A stretch of DNA of 20,611 bases from CAYOLL01 sp964404765 [NCBI: uncultured Gemmatimonadota bacterium] (GTDB lineage Bacteria > 4572-55), in assembly GCA_964404765.1 (NCBI GenBank), contig CAYOLL010000109.1, positions 1-20,611 of the forward strand, given 5' to 3'. The notes under the pieces were generated by a model. That model was not told where the DNA came from and did no database searches. It saw only the letters and a list, made by a program, of their open reading frames with translations. Of this stretch, positions 8,302-14,710 are shown one piece after another. Within the stretch, counting starts at the first letter, position 1, and each line of letters begins with the position of its first letter. The position numbers were made by a program, and so were the translations under genes.

Positions 8302-8330
8302 TTGGAAAATAAGTTTTTACATGCTATAAT
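8302..8330 (+). promoter_or_regulatory. Sigma-70-type promoter of the decayed transposase
   Basis: TTGGAA (8302-8307), a 17-nt spacer and a perfect TATAAT (8325-8330) on the plus strand, directed at the IS630-type remnant 58 nt downstream. Between them CTTCTGGAA (8334-8342) and TTCCAGAAG (8370-8378) form a 9-bp inverted repeat that would pair part of the transposase ribosome-binding site. Confidence 0.6.
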
Positions 8331-8387
8331 ACTCTTCTGGAATCTGTTAGATTACTTTTCGCCACCCATTTCCAGAAGGACTTCATT

Positions 8388-8510
8388 ATGAAAAAGTAAC
8401 ACTTAACGCTAAGCGATGTTGACCGCCAAACCTTGCAACAATTTATCGCCAAGGGCAAGCAATCGACGCGGGTTATCAAGCAGGCAATGGCTCTCTTAGC
8501 TTTGGACAAT
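8388..8510 (+). pseudogene. IS630-family transposase N-terminal remnant
   Basis: ATG 8388 preceded by AGAAGGA at 7 nt. The frame reads MKK, a stop (TAA 8397-8399), then HLTLSDVDRQTLQQFIAKGK and a helix-turn-helix-like stretch (STRVIKQAMALLALD). This matches the usual start of IS630-type transposases (MKKY-VTL-x-ERQ-L--LI-KGK). Only about 40 codons remain, the Tyr codon at position 4 has become a stop, and the catalytic DDE part is absent. It is a dead fragment. Confidence 0.75.
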
Positions 8511-8625
8511 TGTCCATGTCGCAGCAGAATTTTCCACAAACTTCGCAAACTTCGTGAAACTTAGTGTCTTTGCGGCAGGTTTATGACATGCTAAGGAACG
8601 TCAATTTAATAACTTTGCGTAAGTT

Positions 8626-8660
8626 CACCCTAAGGGTTTTGCTCTTCAACCCTTAGGGTG
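8626..8660 (-). terminator. Hairpin downstream of korB
   Basis: A perfect 13-bp inverted repeat CACCCTAAGGGTT / AACCCTTAGGGTG with a 9-nt loop, 12 nt after the korB stop. The position suggests a transcript end for korB. There is no T-run on the minus strand, so it may instead be a member of the palindrome family seen at 8111. Confidence 0.55.
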
Positions 8661-8672
8661 TGTACCGAGTTC

Positions 8673-9713
8673 CTAATTGACTTCCCACACATCGCTGGTA
8701 AAGAGCAGCTTTTGCATAGTGCCGACGCCTTTTTTCTTTTGGACGGCTTCGATTTGCTCCACCATCAGTTCATTATAAGTAGGACGGCGCACATCGCGAA
8801 AAACGCCAATCGGTGTCGGCAGATGCGCCCAATCGCCATGACCCATGCGCGACAGGATAAAGGCGTGCACCGGATTCTCAACCTTTTCGTCATGAAACCA
8901 CAGGTCGTCTTTGTTGACTTCACTGAGGCTGACGACGATCGGGACAAAGCCTTCCAGCTTGATGCCCTTGTCGTTGTTTTTGCCGAAAACCATGGGCTTG
9001 CCGTGCTCCAAAACCACCACATGATCGGCCTTGCGGTCTTTTTCCACAAACTCGTCAAAAGCGCCGTCGTTAAAGATGTTGCAGTTTTGGTAGACTTCCA
9101 CAAACGAGGTGCCCTTATGCTGGGCCGCTCGCAAAAGGATTTCGCTCAGATGCTTCATATCGCGGTCCAGCGACCGGGCAAAAAACGATGACTCGGCTCC
9201 GACGGCTAAGCTGGCCGGCTGGAACGGCGCGTCAATCGAACCCAACGGCGTGGATTTAGTCTTTTTGCCCATTTCCGAAGTGGGGGAGAGCTGGCCCTTG
9301 GTCAGACCGTAAATGCGGTTGTTGAACATAATCAGGTTAATGTCCACATTCCGCCGCAGCACGTGAATCAAATGGTTGCCGCCGATGGCCATGGAATCGC
9401 CGTCGCCGGAAATCATCCAGACCACGAGGTCGGGATTGGCCAGCTTGACGCCGGTGGCCACCGCCGCCGCCCGGCCGTGCACGGTGTGGAAGCCGTAGGT
9501 GTTCATGTAATACGGAAAGCGCGACGAGCAGCCGATGCCGCTGATGAAGACATGCTTTTCCTTCGGGACATTCAGTTCCGGCAGGGTTTTTTGCATGGCC
9601 TTCAGGATGGCGTAATCGCCGCAGCCGGGGCACCAGCGCACATCCTGGTCGGACGTAAACTCTTTTGGCGTTTGCTTTAAATCTTCAACCGCCGATTGAT
9701 CAATCTTAATCAT
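8673..9713 (-). CDS. korB: 2-oxoacid:ferredoxin oxidoreductase, beta subunit
   Basis: A 346-aa thiamine diphosphate-binding beta subunit of a 2-oxoglutarate (or related 2-oxoacid):ferredoxin oxidoreductase, which interconverts the 2-oxoacid and acyl-CoA with ferredoxin. Start ATG 9713 is preferred over 9743 because AAGGAG lies 6 nt upstream. Motifs: CPGCG (28-32), GIGCSSR (Cys62), the TPP-binding GDGD (103-106) with NNRIYGLTKGQ (131-141). SPTSEMGKKTKSTPLGS follows, typical of KorB. The alpha subunit normally lies directly upstream; here a BrnT/BrnA toxin-antitoxin pair occupies that place and no alpha gene is in the window. Substrate (2-oxoglutarate versus pyruvate or another) is not settled by sequence reading alone. 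Confidence 0.93.
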   Translation of the reverse strand: MIKIDQSAVEDLKQTPKEFTSDQDVRWCPGCGDYAILKAMQKTLPELNVPKEKHVFISGIGCSSRFPYYMNTYGFHTVHGRAAAVATGVKLANPDLVVWMISGDGDSMAIGGNHLIHVLRRNVDINLIMFNNRIYGLTKGQLSPTSEMGKKTKSTPLGSIDAPFQPASLAVGAESSFFARSLDRDMKHLSEILLRAAQHKGTSFVEVYQNCNIFNDGAFDEFVEKDRKADHVVVLEHGKPMVFGKNNDKGIKLEGFVPIVVSLSEVNKDDLWFHDEKVENPVHAFILSRMGHGDWAHLPTPIGVFRDVRRPTYNELMVEQIEAVQKKKGVGTMQKLLFTSDVWEVN

Positions 9714-9788
9714 AAAATGCTCCTTGCGTGAGTTATAAAACAATGAAAAATTAAGCTTGTTATCGCAAATTCAAGCATAGCAACAGCG

Positions 9789-10109
9789 CTATGCGGATAT
9801 TTTTTCAGAAGTGAGAATGTTAGGCCGATCATTTTCGCGTTGGGCATCCATATAGGCGCGCAACAACGCATTAATTCGGGTTTGATAGCCCTTGCCCTGG
9901 GTTTTGAACCAGGCCAGGACATCGGCATCCAGACGAAGTTTGATCTGCGCTTTAGGGGCAATCGGGACGAGTCCTTTGCGGACGGTTGCTTTGGCAAACA
10001 TTTCCGCGGTGATTTCCGGGCAGTCCGAAAAATCAATATCTTCATCGCGCAGTGCATCCACCCGTTGCCAATCCGTTTCAGATTTGTGCGAAGTATGCTT
10101 TTTGTTCAT
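9789..10109 (-). CDS. brnA: BrnA-type antitoxin
   Basis: A 106-aa protein starting at ATG 10109 (AAAGGCGG 6 nt upstream; a longer frame starts 10148 without support). The N-terminal half has DEDIDFSDCPEITAEMFAKA, the BrnA hallmark; the C-terminal half (KAQIKLRLDADVLAWFKTQGKGYQTRINALLRAYM, in parts) is a ribbon-helix-helix DNA-binding domain. BrnA neutralises BrnT and usually represses the pair's own promoter. It overlaps the end of the BrnT gene by 32 bp, the normal brnT-brnA order. It ends 76 nt before korB. Confidence 0.9.
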   Translation of the reverse strand: MNKKHTSHKSETDWQRVDALRDEDIDFSDCPEITAEMFAKATVRKGLVPIAPKAQIKLRLDADVLAWFKTQGKGYQTRINALLRAYMDAQRENDRPNILTSEKISA

Positions 10110-10365
10110 GTTTTGCCGCCTTTCTGATAGAGATAATTCGGATAGCATCCTTACGTTCCGTATGGGTTACGACGACAACCCGCCCTTCCATGATACCAAT
10201 CGTACTAAAGCGTTGTTCACCATAATCGAATTGATCATCTTCAACCGTTTGCGTATAACCGTCAAAAACATTTTCGACACCGACAAAATCCAACTTGAAG
10301 TGTAACAACACCCGTTCAAGATCGCACCGAACTTGGGGTAGACAAAGGCCGCCCGTCGTCTGCAA
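10078..10365 (-). CDS. brnT: BrnT-type toxin (DUF497), N-terminus abnormal
   Basis: BrnT is a ribonuclease toxin that arrests translation. The core is clear: VENVFDG, DYGEQRFSTIGIMEGRVVVV, THTERKDAIRIISIRKA and KHEQKAYF. The N-terminus is not normal: the usual F-x-W/F-D-x-x-K...KHG segment appears only as CDLERVLLHFKLDF, with the conserved KHG missing. No ATG is available; the frame can begin at TTG 10365 (inside the DUF2442 3' end) or GTG 10311, 4 nt after the DUF2442 stop. This suggests a small deletion at the DUF2442-brnT junction, and the toxin may be weak or inactive. The antitoxin gene is intact. Confidence 0.72.
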   Translation of the reverse strand: MQTTGGLCLPQVRCDLERVLLHFKLDFVGVENVFDGYTQTVEDDQFDYGEQRFSTIGIMEGRVVVVTHTERKDAIRIISIRKAAKHEQKAYFAQI

Positions 10366-10636
10366 TGCTTGTCAGCATCGTCTTATTTTGCGGCATTGGT
10401 TTTCCATTCCGCCAGACTTCATACTCACTAATGTCAATGTTTTCGTTCCAGACAAGAGCGTAGCCTCCGGTTTCTACTTTTACATTCTTGAAAAGCGCCG
10501 GGTTTATCAGCGGTTGGAACATTTCTTTTTTAAGCAACGGTAGAACATCATAAACTCGTATCTCATTGTTCGTAAATAAAACTTCCAATGTGTGGTTATC
10601 AATAACCTTTACAGATTTTATCTTTGGGTTTGACAT
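10316..10636 (-). CDS. DUF2442 protein
   Basis: A 106-aa protein; residues 1-80 fit DUF2442 (IKSVKVIDNHTLEVLFTNNE, RVYDVLPLLKK, FQPLINPALFKNVKV, DISEYEVWRNGKP). Members usually stand next to a DUF4160 gene, as here, and the pair is often treated as a possible toxin-antitoxin or DNA-binding module, without firm proof. The start ATG 10636 has AGGTG 4-5 nt upstream and lies 7 nt after the original DUF4160 stop, so the two were an operon. The last 25 residues (from PQNKTM) look out of place and may result from a deletion that removed the original stop and the brnT start. Confidence 0.8.
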   Translation of the reverse strand: MSNPKIKSVKVIDNHTLEVLFTNNEIRVYDVLPLLKKEMFQPLINPALFKNVKVETGGYALVWNENIDISEYEVWRNGKPMPQNKTMLTSIADDGRPLSTPSSVRS

Positions 10637-10643
10637 TTTTCAC

Positions 10644-11064
10644 CTACTTCAACGGAGGAAGTTTACGGAATTCTTGCGAGTCCCAAATTTCCAAGAGTTC
10701 AGATTGATGCAATAAAGCCCATTCTTGAACTAATTTTTTCGCACGGCTTGGTAAATCGCCTTGGCTCATGGAACAAGTTTGTGGAAGAGCACCTTGTCAT
10801 TCTGAAAGAATCTTTGTGAGCCGATAGTAACCGCTTTCAAATCAAGCTGTTAGCAAGTTTGAAAAAAGATTCCTACTGAATGACATACACGGCCCGGTCG
10901 CTTTCCACAAACTTGTACCAAGAACCATCGCCTTCAATCATTTCAAGCGGATCAATGCTGAAAAGGGCGTTGTATTCACCGTAAACCGCATGGAAATGGG
11001 GCGGCGGATGATCTCCGAAAAAGAGTTTGATGACGATTCCATAAAACCTGGTTATTTCAGGCAT
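10644..11064 (-). pseudogene. DUF4160 gene interrupted by mobile element M2
   Basis: The 5' part (from ATG 11064, with GGAGG 7 nt upstream) encodes MPEITRFYGIVIKLFFGDHP and on through HFHAVYGEYNALFSI, a typical DUF4160 start, up to EMIEGD. The frame then enters element M2 and stops at 10873. The 3' part lies on the other side of the element (10762-10644) and encodes LPSRAKKLVQEWALLHQSEL and the rest of the C-terminus. Deleting the 164-bp element plus one 8-bp target copy joins GAT to TTA in frame and gives a normal 82-aa protein. The present product would be 63 aa with a foreign tail (SWYKFVESDRAVYVIQ). It preceded DUF2442 in an operon. Confidence 0.93.
10755..10934. mobile_element. Non-autonomous element, copy M2, with 8-bp target duplication
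   Basis: Element 10763-10926 (164 bp) between perfect direct repeats ATCGCCTT (10755-10762 and 10927-10934). Inverted ends: left GGCTCATGGAACAAGTTTG, right (reverse complement) GGTTCTTGGTACAAGTTTG, both continuing TGGAA. Inside is a second inverted pair, TGTCATTCTGAAAGAATC (from 10795) and GATTCCTACTGAATGACA (to 10885). No coding capacity. It splits the DUF4160 gene. Confidence 0.93.
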
Positions 11065-11163
11065 TACGCATCCTCCATTTCCGGGCTAAAACCAACTTCT
11101 TCACTTCGACCTGTCCCCCCAATAGAAGTTTACCAACCCGACTAAATTGCGGCCGGAACAACA

Positions 11164-12024
11164 CTACAGGCTTTCGATCTGAGCCAACGTCAGCCCGGTG
11201 AGGCTCATGATTTTTTCCAGCGGGTAGCCTTCCCGCTTCATGAGCCGGGCGATTTCCAACTTACTTTCCAATATGCCTTCAGCCTTGCCTTCAGCCTTGC
11301 CTTTGACGAGTCCGGTGTCGTGGGCGGTATCCACAATGCCCTTCATGCCCCAATAGTGGATCAAACCTTCCTCATACGTCGTCCGCTGTTCCGGTTTCAT
11401 GTTGGCAATCTCGGCGATATCGAAAGCCTTTTGAAAAATCGGCTCGTTAAGAATCTGTGGGATGTGGTCAAAGCTCTCCAGATTCTTTAAAAAGTAAATC
11501 CATTTGTCGAAATGCGTCCTCAATTCATCCTCACGCTTGTTAAACAGCGGCATCTGCAAAAATCGAAAATGCAGTTTGTCAAAAAACAACTCGCCGTCCT
11601 GATCGCGCAACGCCACATCCCGCCGAAACTTCCGCCGCTCCTCGGCCTCATCGTATTCAAAATCCAAAATAGCCACCATATAAATGGCTGTCAACTCAAA
11701 ATCCCACTCGCCCTTTTTGGCCTGCCCGCGAATCGGAAACGTGACGTAAAACAACGCCCGATCCTTGAAAAAGTTGAGCTTGGCCTTCTGCATTTCGACG
11801 ATAAAACGCTCCCCCGTGGCGCTGAGACAGTGCAAGTCGAAGATGGCCTTGCGCTCAAGGGACGTGCCGGGCAAATTCTCAACGTTGCGAAAGGTCAATT
11901 CGGCGATCTGATGTCGGGCGGGCAAAAGCTGATTCAGAAAATCGATCAACAAGTCCTTGCTGCCCTCTTCGCCGAACAGTTTCTTGAAGCCGAAATCGGT
12001 ATAGGGATTAAGATAGCGCGACAT
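11164..12024 (-). CDS. Rpn/PD-(D/E)XK nuclease family protein (TIGR01784-like)
   Basis: A 286-aa protein of the Rpn-like, transposase-associated PD-(D/E)XK family. It begins with the family signature YLNPYTDFGFKKLFG (4-18). The nuclease core shows Asp63 (FDLHC) and Glu77-x-Gln79 (IVEMQ), followed by the family-typical DRALFYVTFPIRGQ. The C-terminus has a GKAEGKAEG repeat and a helical end (LEIARLMKREGYPLEKIMSL), also normal for the family. Start ATG 12024 has GGAGG 8 nt upstream. Members promote RecA-independent recombination or act as defence nucleases; the actual role here is unknown. It heads an accessory block with DUF4160, DUF2442 and brnTA. Confidence 0.9.
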   Translation of the reverse strand: MSRYLNPYTDFGFKKLFGEEGSKDLLIDFLNQLLPARHQIAELTFRNVENLPGTSLERKAIFDLHCLSATGERFIVEMQKAKLNFFKDRALFYVTFPIRGQAKKGEWDFELTAIYMVAILDFEYDEAEERRKFRRDVALRDQDGELFFDKLHFRFLQMPLFNKREDELRTHFDKWIYFLKNLESFDHIPQILNEPIFQKAFDIAEIANMKPEQRTTYEEGLIHYWGMKGIVDTAHDTGLVKGKAEGKAEGILESKLEIARLMKREGYPLEKIMSLTGLTLAQIESL

Positions 12025-12103
12025 GGTTTTATCCTCCGAAACGGGGAGTCAATTTGATTACCAACGGAAAAGCACGGAACGCTACACTTTGCGGTTTACG
12101 GCG

Positions 12104-12628
12104 CTATGGATATGTTTCTGTATTTTTGTATATACAGTATACATAGTTCAAGTGCGCCACACCATCCAAGATAAAATCTAAGGTACCGATGCGTGTCCAA
12201 CCGCATTTCTCGTAAAACTTTAGCGCACGTTGGTTTCGGGCCCAAACCGAAAGCCATAAGGCATCAAAACCCAGGCTAAAAACATCCTCCTTAACGGCAT
12301 CTAATAGTTTTCGCCCAACCCCTTGTCCGCAAAATGCTTCCAGGACGTAAATGCGATTCAATTCCGCCGGCCTTGACGCCTCTAACGTATCAAACTTTTG
12401 ATCCAGAATGACATCGGCAAAGGCAACGCATCCCATCTCTTCGACCAGCCAAAAGCGGCGGTTCGTTTCAGCCATATCGTGCCTAATTTTGGCCTCGGTA
12501 AATTCTGTCAGGACATAGCCGGCGATAGCGGTCGTCACACCTTCGGTGGCATAGTTCGCCACCCATACGGCGCCGGCAAGGGCGGCAATTGTCGGCGCGT
12601 CATTTATTGTAGCGGCTCGAATTTTCAT
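12104..12628 (-). CDS. GNAT family N-acetyltransferase
   Basis: A 174-aa protein with the GNAT fold. It starts MKIRAATINDAPTIAALAGA (strand and helix 1). The acetyl-CoA-binding motif A is NRIYVLEAFCGQGVGRKLLD (91-110; Q-x-x-G-x-G as GQGVGRK), and motif B is ARNQRALKFYEKCGW (130-144), where Asn and Tyr are typical. It transfers acetyl from acetyl-CoA to an unidentified amine. Full length for the family. Upstream lies a palindromic element (12669-12750) and then the Nudix gene, so it may have its own promoter. Confidence 0.9.
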   Translation of the reverse strand: MKIRAATINDAPTIAALAGAVWVANYATEGVTTAIAGYVLTEFTEAKIRHDMAETNRRFWLVEEMGCVAFADVILDQKFDTLEASRPAELNRIYVLEAFCGQGVGRKLLDAVKEDVFSLGFDALWLSVWARNQRALKFYEKCGWTRIGTLDFILDGVAHLNYVYCIYKNTETYP

Positions 12629-12663
12629 TTATTTGCAATCCTGTCCTGATTTTTACATGGTAA

Positions 12664-12755
12664 AGCCAAACCTTGCGAAGGTTAAATTTGCGGAGGAAGT
12701 TCATATTTTCAGGGTTTTCATAAACTTACAGGCGGAACCTTCGCAAGGTTAGCCA
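12664..12755. mobile_element. Palindrome-ended small element with 5-bp direct repeat
   Basis: Each end is itself a palindrome: AACCTTGCGAAGGTT (12669-12683) and AACCTTCGCAAGGTT (12736-12750), and the two are inverted copies of each other. The 82-bp element is flanked by AGCCA on both sides (12664-12668 and 12751-12755), consistent with a 5-bp target duplication. A similar pair forms the interior of element M3. It lies between the GNAT and Nudix genes and could also act as a transcript-end hairpin. Confidence 0.7.
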
Positions 12756-12770
12756 ACGGTTATTGAGAAG

Positions 12771-13532
12771 TTACAGAAAAATTTCGTAATCTTCCGGACG
12801 ATTCATATAGCCTTCGATTTTAATAGATTTGAGCGGCTTGGAGGACAAAGCAGCCTGCACGACACACTTGTTATAAAGTCCGACTTCGGGACTGGCCAGG
12901 TATTCCTCCGTTGAAATCCACATGGCCCTGCCTATTTCGGTGGTATCAATTGTAATATCAAACGTGAGCGGCCGAAGCTTGCAGACTGCATAAATATTCG
13001 AATTTCCAAACTGCCCTTGATGATGATGGCGCAGACTAATTAATCCTTGAAACTCTGCATGAATGCCGGTTTCTTCATATATTTCCCGCACGACACCCTC
13101 AGAAAAATGCTCACCTTTTTCCAGCATTCCACCCGGAAGCTTGAAATATCCGGGACGGGCTGTCAAGTCCTGCTGCTCCAATACAACCAAAATTTCATGC
13201 TTTTCCGACAGAACGATACCACCTGCGCCGATTGTGTGGGTGGCGGGGAGAGGAACATAGGCGCCCGCCGTGATTCGCTTAATCAGCATGAGTTCATTGG
13301 TTTTGCAATGATGAAATTCAAAGCCATTCGCGATAGCCACAGGCGCCAGCGCCGATTTAGCCGCTGAAACCTGAATCCAGGCTACTTTTACGCCGTCATG
13401 TTCCCACGCCTGCAGTGCGGTTGCTAATAGTTGCTCAAAATAGCTGGGCGAGTCGGGGAGATCTTCATGAGAAACGAAAATACCGCCGTATCTGTTTTTT
13501 GTTGCCTTCAGCATCAAACGGCTCACTTTCAA
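12771..13532 (-). CDS. Nudix hydrolase with N-terminal pre-Nudix domain (NUDT6-like)
   Basis: A 253-aa protein. Residues 14-90 (YGGIFV, W43 in LQAWEHDG, AWIQVS, GFEFHHC) resemble the pre-Nudix domain seen in NUDT6 and plant NUDT2/7-type proteins. The Nudix box is complete at 135-157: GMLEKGE, seven residues, then REIYEETGI, matching G-x5-E-x7-RE-U-x-EE-x-G-U. It hydrolyses a nucleoside diphosphate-linked substrate, not predictable here. The start is uncertain: TTG 13532 gives the length stated, while ATG 13514 (codon 7) keeps both domains. It lies 39 nt after potA and is probably co-transcribed with purH-potA. Confidence 0.88.
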   Translation of the reverse strand: MKVSRLMLKATKNRYGGIFVSHEDLPDSPSYFEQLLATALQAWEHDGVKVAWIQVSAAKSALAPVAIANGFEFHHCKTNELMLIKRITAGAYVPLPATHTIGAGGIVLSEKHEILVVLEQQDLTARPGYFKLPGGMLEKGEHFSEGVVREIYEETGIHAEFQGLISLRHHHQGQFGNSNIYAVCKLRPLTFDITIDTTEIGRAMWISTEEYLASPEVGLYNKCVVQAALSSKPLKSIKIEGYMNRPEDYEIFL

Positions 13533-13571
13533 TCATGAGGTTGGTCCGAAATTCTTAGCATACGCGGCGGT

Positions 13572-14669
13572 TTAACTCTTCAAAACGACGGTATGCTGGA
13601 CATCCCAACTAAGTGTCACCCGGTCACCGGAATGATAGTTGGCCTGATCATGATAGTGTTGCTCCATCACTTTTACCAGGGCATTCTCGCCTACTTGAAT
13701 CAGATAGTGATGCATGGTGCCCAAATAGATAGACTCGCGGATTTCGCCGACCAATTGGTTGTGCAAAGTGTCGGTTGGCGGCGCATCATGCAGCAGTTTT
13801 ATTTTTTCCGGACGGACCATCAGGACAAGCTTGGCATAGTCGCTATGCCCGTTGGTGTTGACGGCCTGAATTTGCTGCAACTCATTTAAGGGTAAGGTGA
13901 TGCGACCGGATTGGACGCGGGCCGCGCCTTCGAAAAAATTACTTTCGCCGATAAAATCAGCGACAAAGCGCGTCTTCGGATGATTGTAAACTTCATCCGG
14001 TGTGCCGATCTGTTCAATTTGTCCTTTGTTCATCACGGCAATGCGATCACCCATGGTCAGCGCCTCTTCCTGATCGTGCGTAACGTAAACGAATGTTGTG
14101 CCAAGCTTGCGCTGCAGATGTTTTAGTTCCAACTGCATTTGCTTGCGCAGCTTCACGTCCAGCGCACTTAACGGCTCATCCAGCAAAAGCACTGCCGGAT
14201 GATTCACCAATGCTCGTGCCAGCGCGACTCGCTGTTGTTGACCGCCGCTCATTTGGCCGGGTTTGCGCTTCTCAAATCCTTTTAACTGAACGAGCTGCAA
14301 CATTTCATTCACCCGCTGATCGATTTCGTCTTTAAGTACGTTTTTCATCCGCAAGCCAAAAGCCACATTGTCAAAAACAGACATGTGTGGAAATAAAGCA
14401 TAGTTTTGAAAAACCGTGTTAACGTCGCGCAGATATGGCGGGATGGGATTTAGCAAGGTTTCGCGCAGAAACAGCTCACCGCTGTCCGGCGTCAGCAAAC
14501 CGGACAGGAGCCGCAGCAGGGTGGATTTGCCGCAGCCGCTGGGACCTAAAATAAAAAAGAACTCGCCCTCGTCAATCGTCAAGTCGATCTGGCGACAGGC
14601 AATAAAATTGTCAAAGGTTTTGGAAGCGCCTTTAATCGTTAAGATTTCATTTTTTTCCAATTCACCCAT
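13572..14669 (-). CDS. potA: PotA-type ABC transporter ATP-binding protein
   Basis: A 365-aa ATPase of the spermidine/putrescine (PotA) or related Fe/sulfate/maltose-type importer group. Walker A GPSGCGKST (42-50), Q-loop FQNY (87-90), signature SGGQQ (141-145), Walker B LLLDEP (161-166), His198 in VTHDQEEA. A C-terminal TOBE domain (from about 265; VRPEKIKLL) regulates or binds. The membrane and binding-protein genes (potB, potC, potD) that normally follow are not in the window; a Nudix gene follows instead, so the ATPase is orphaned here and its substrate is uncertain. It lies 41 nt after purH. Confidence 0.88.
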   Translation of the reverse strand: MGELEKNEILTIKGASKTFDNFIACRQIDLTIDEGEFFFILGPSGCGKSTLLRLLSGLLTPDSGELFLRETLLNPIPPYLRDVNTVFQNYALFPHMSVFDNVAFGLRMKNVLKDEIDQRVNEMLQLVQLKGFEKRKPGQMSGGQQQRVALARALVNHPAVLLLDEPLSALDVKLRKQMQLELKHLQRKLGTTFVYVTHDQEEALTMGDRIAVMNKGQIEQIGTPDEVYNHPKTRFVADFIGESNFFEGAARVQSGRITLPLNELQQIQAVNTNGHSDYAKLVLMVRPEKIKLLHDAPPTDTLHNQLVGEIRESIYLGTMHHYLIQVGENALVKVMEQHYHDQANYHSGDRVTLSWDVQHTVVLKS

Positions 14670-14710
14670 ACCTCAGTGTTAATAATAGATAATGGACAAT
14701 TGCCCAAAGC

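Larger units (their letters stand above)
7992..8672. other. 680-bp intergenic region with hairpins and transposase remnant
   Basis: No intact gene. From low to high coordinates it holds the sufB ribosome-binding site and promoter candidate, a nested palindromic element (8111-8174), a plus-strand promoter and IS630-type transposase remnant (8302-8510), a stretch of short repeated phrases (about 8525-8575: cttcgcaaacttcgtgaaactt) without clear meaning, and the hairpin behind korB (8626-8660). Confidence 0.7.

Noticed and set aside
8525-8545. TTCCACAAACTT near the transposase remnant, matching the inner part of the M-element ends.
   Set aside because: No GAGCC end follows, no partner end is found nearby, and no direct repeat is visible; too short to call a fourth copy.
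8700-8716. A 14-bp match (ATGCAAAAGCTGCT on the minus strand) between the end of korB and repeat R1.
   Set aside because: It encodes Met-Gln-Lys-Leu-Leu in the normal korB frame and the similarity does not extend further; chance sharing of common codons is sufficient.
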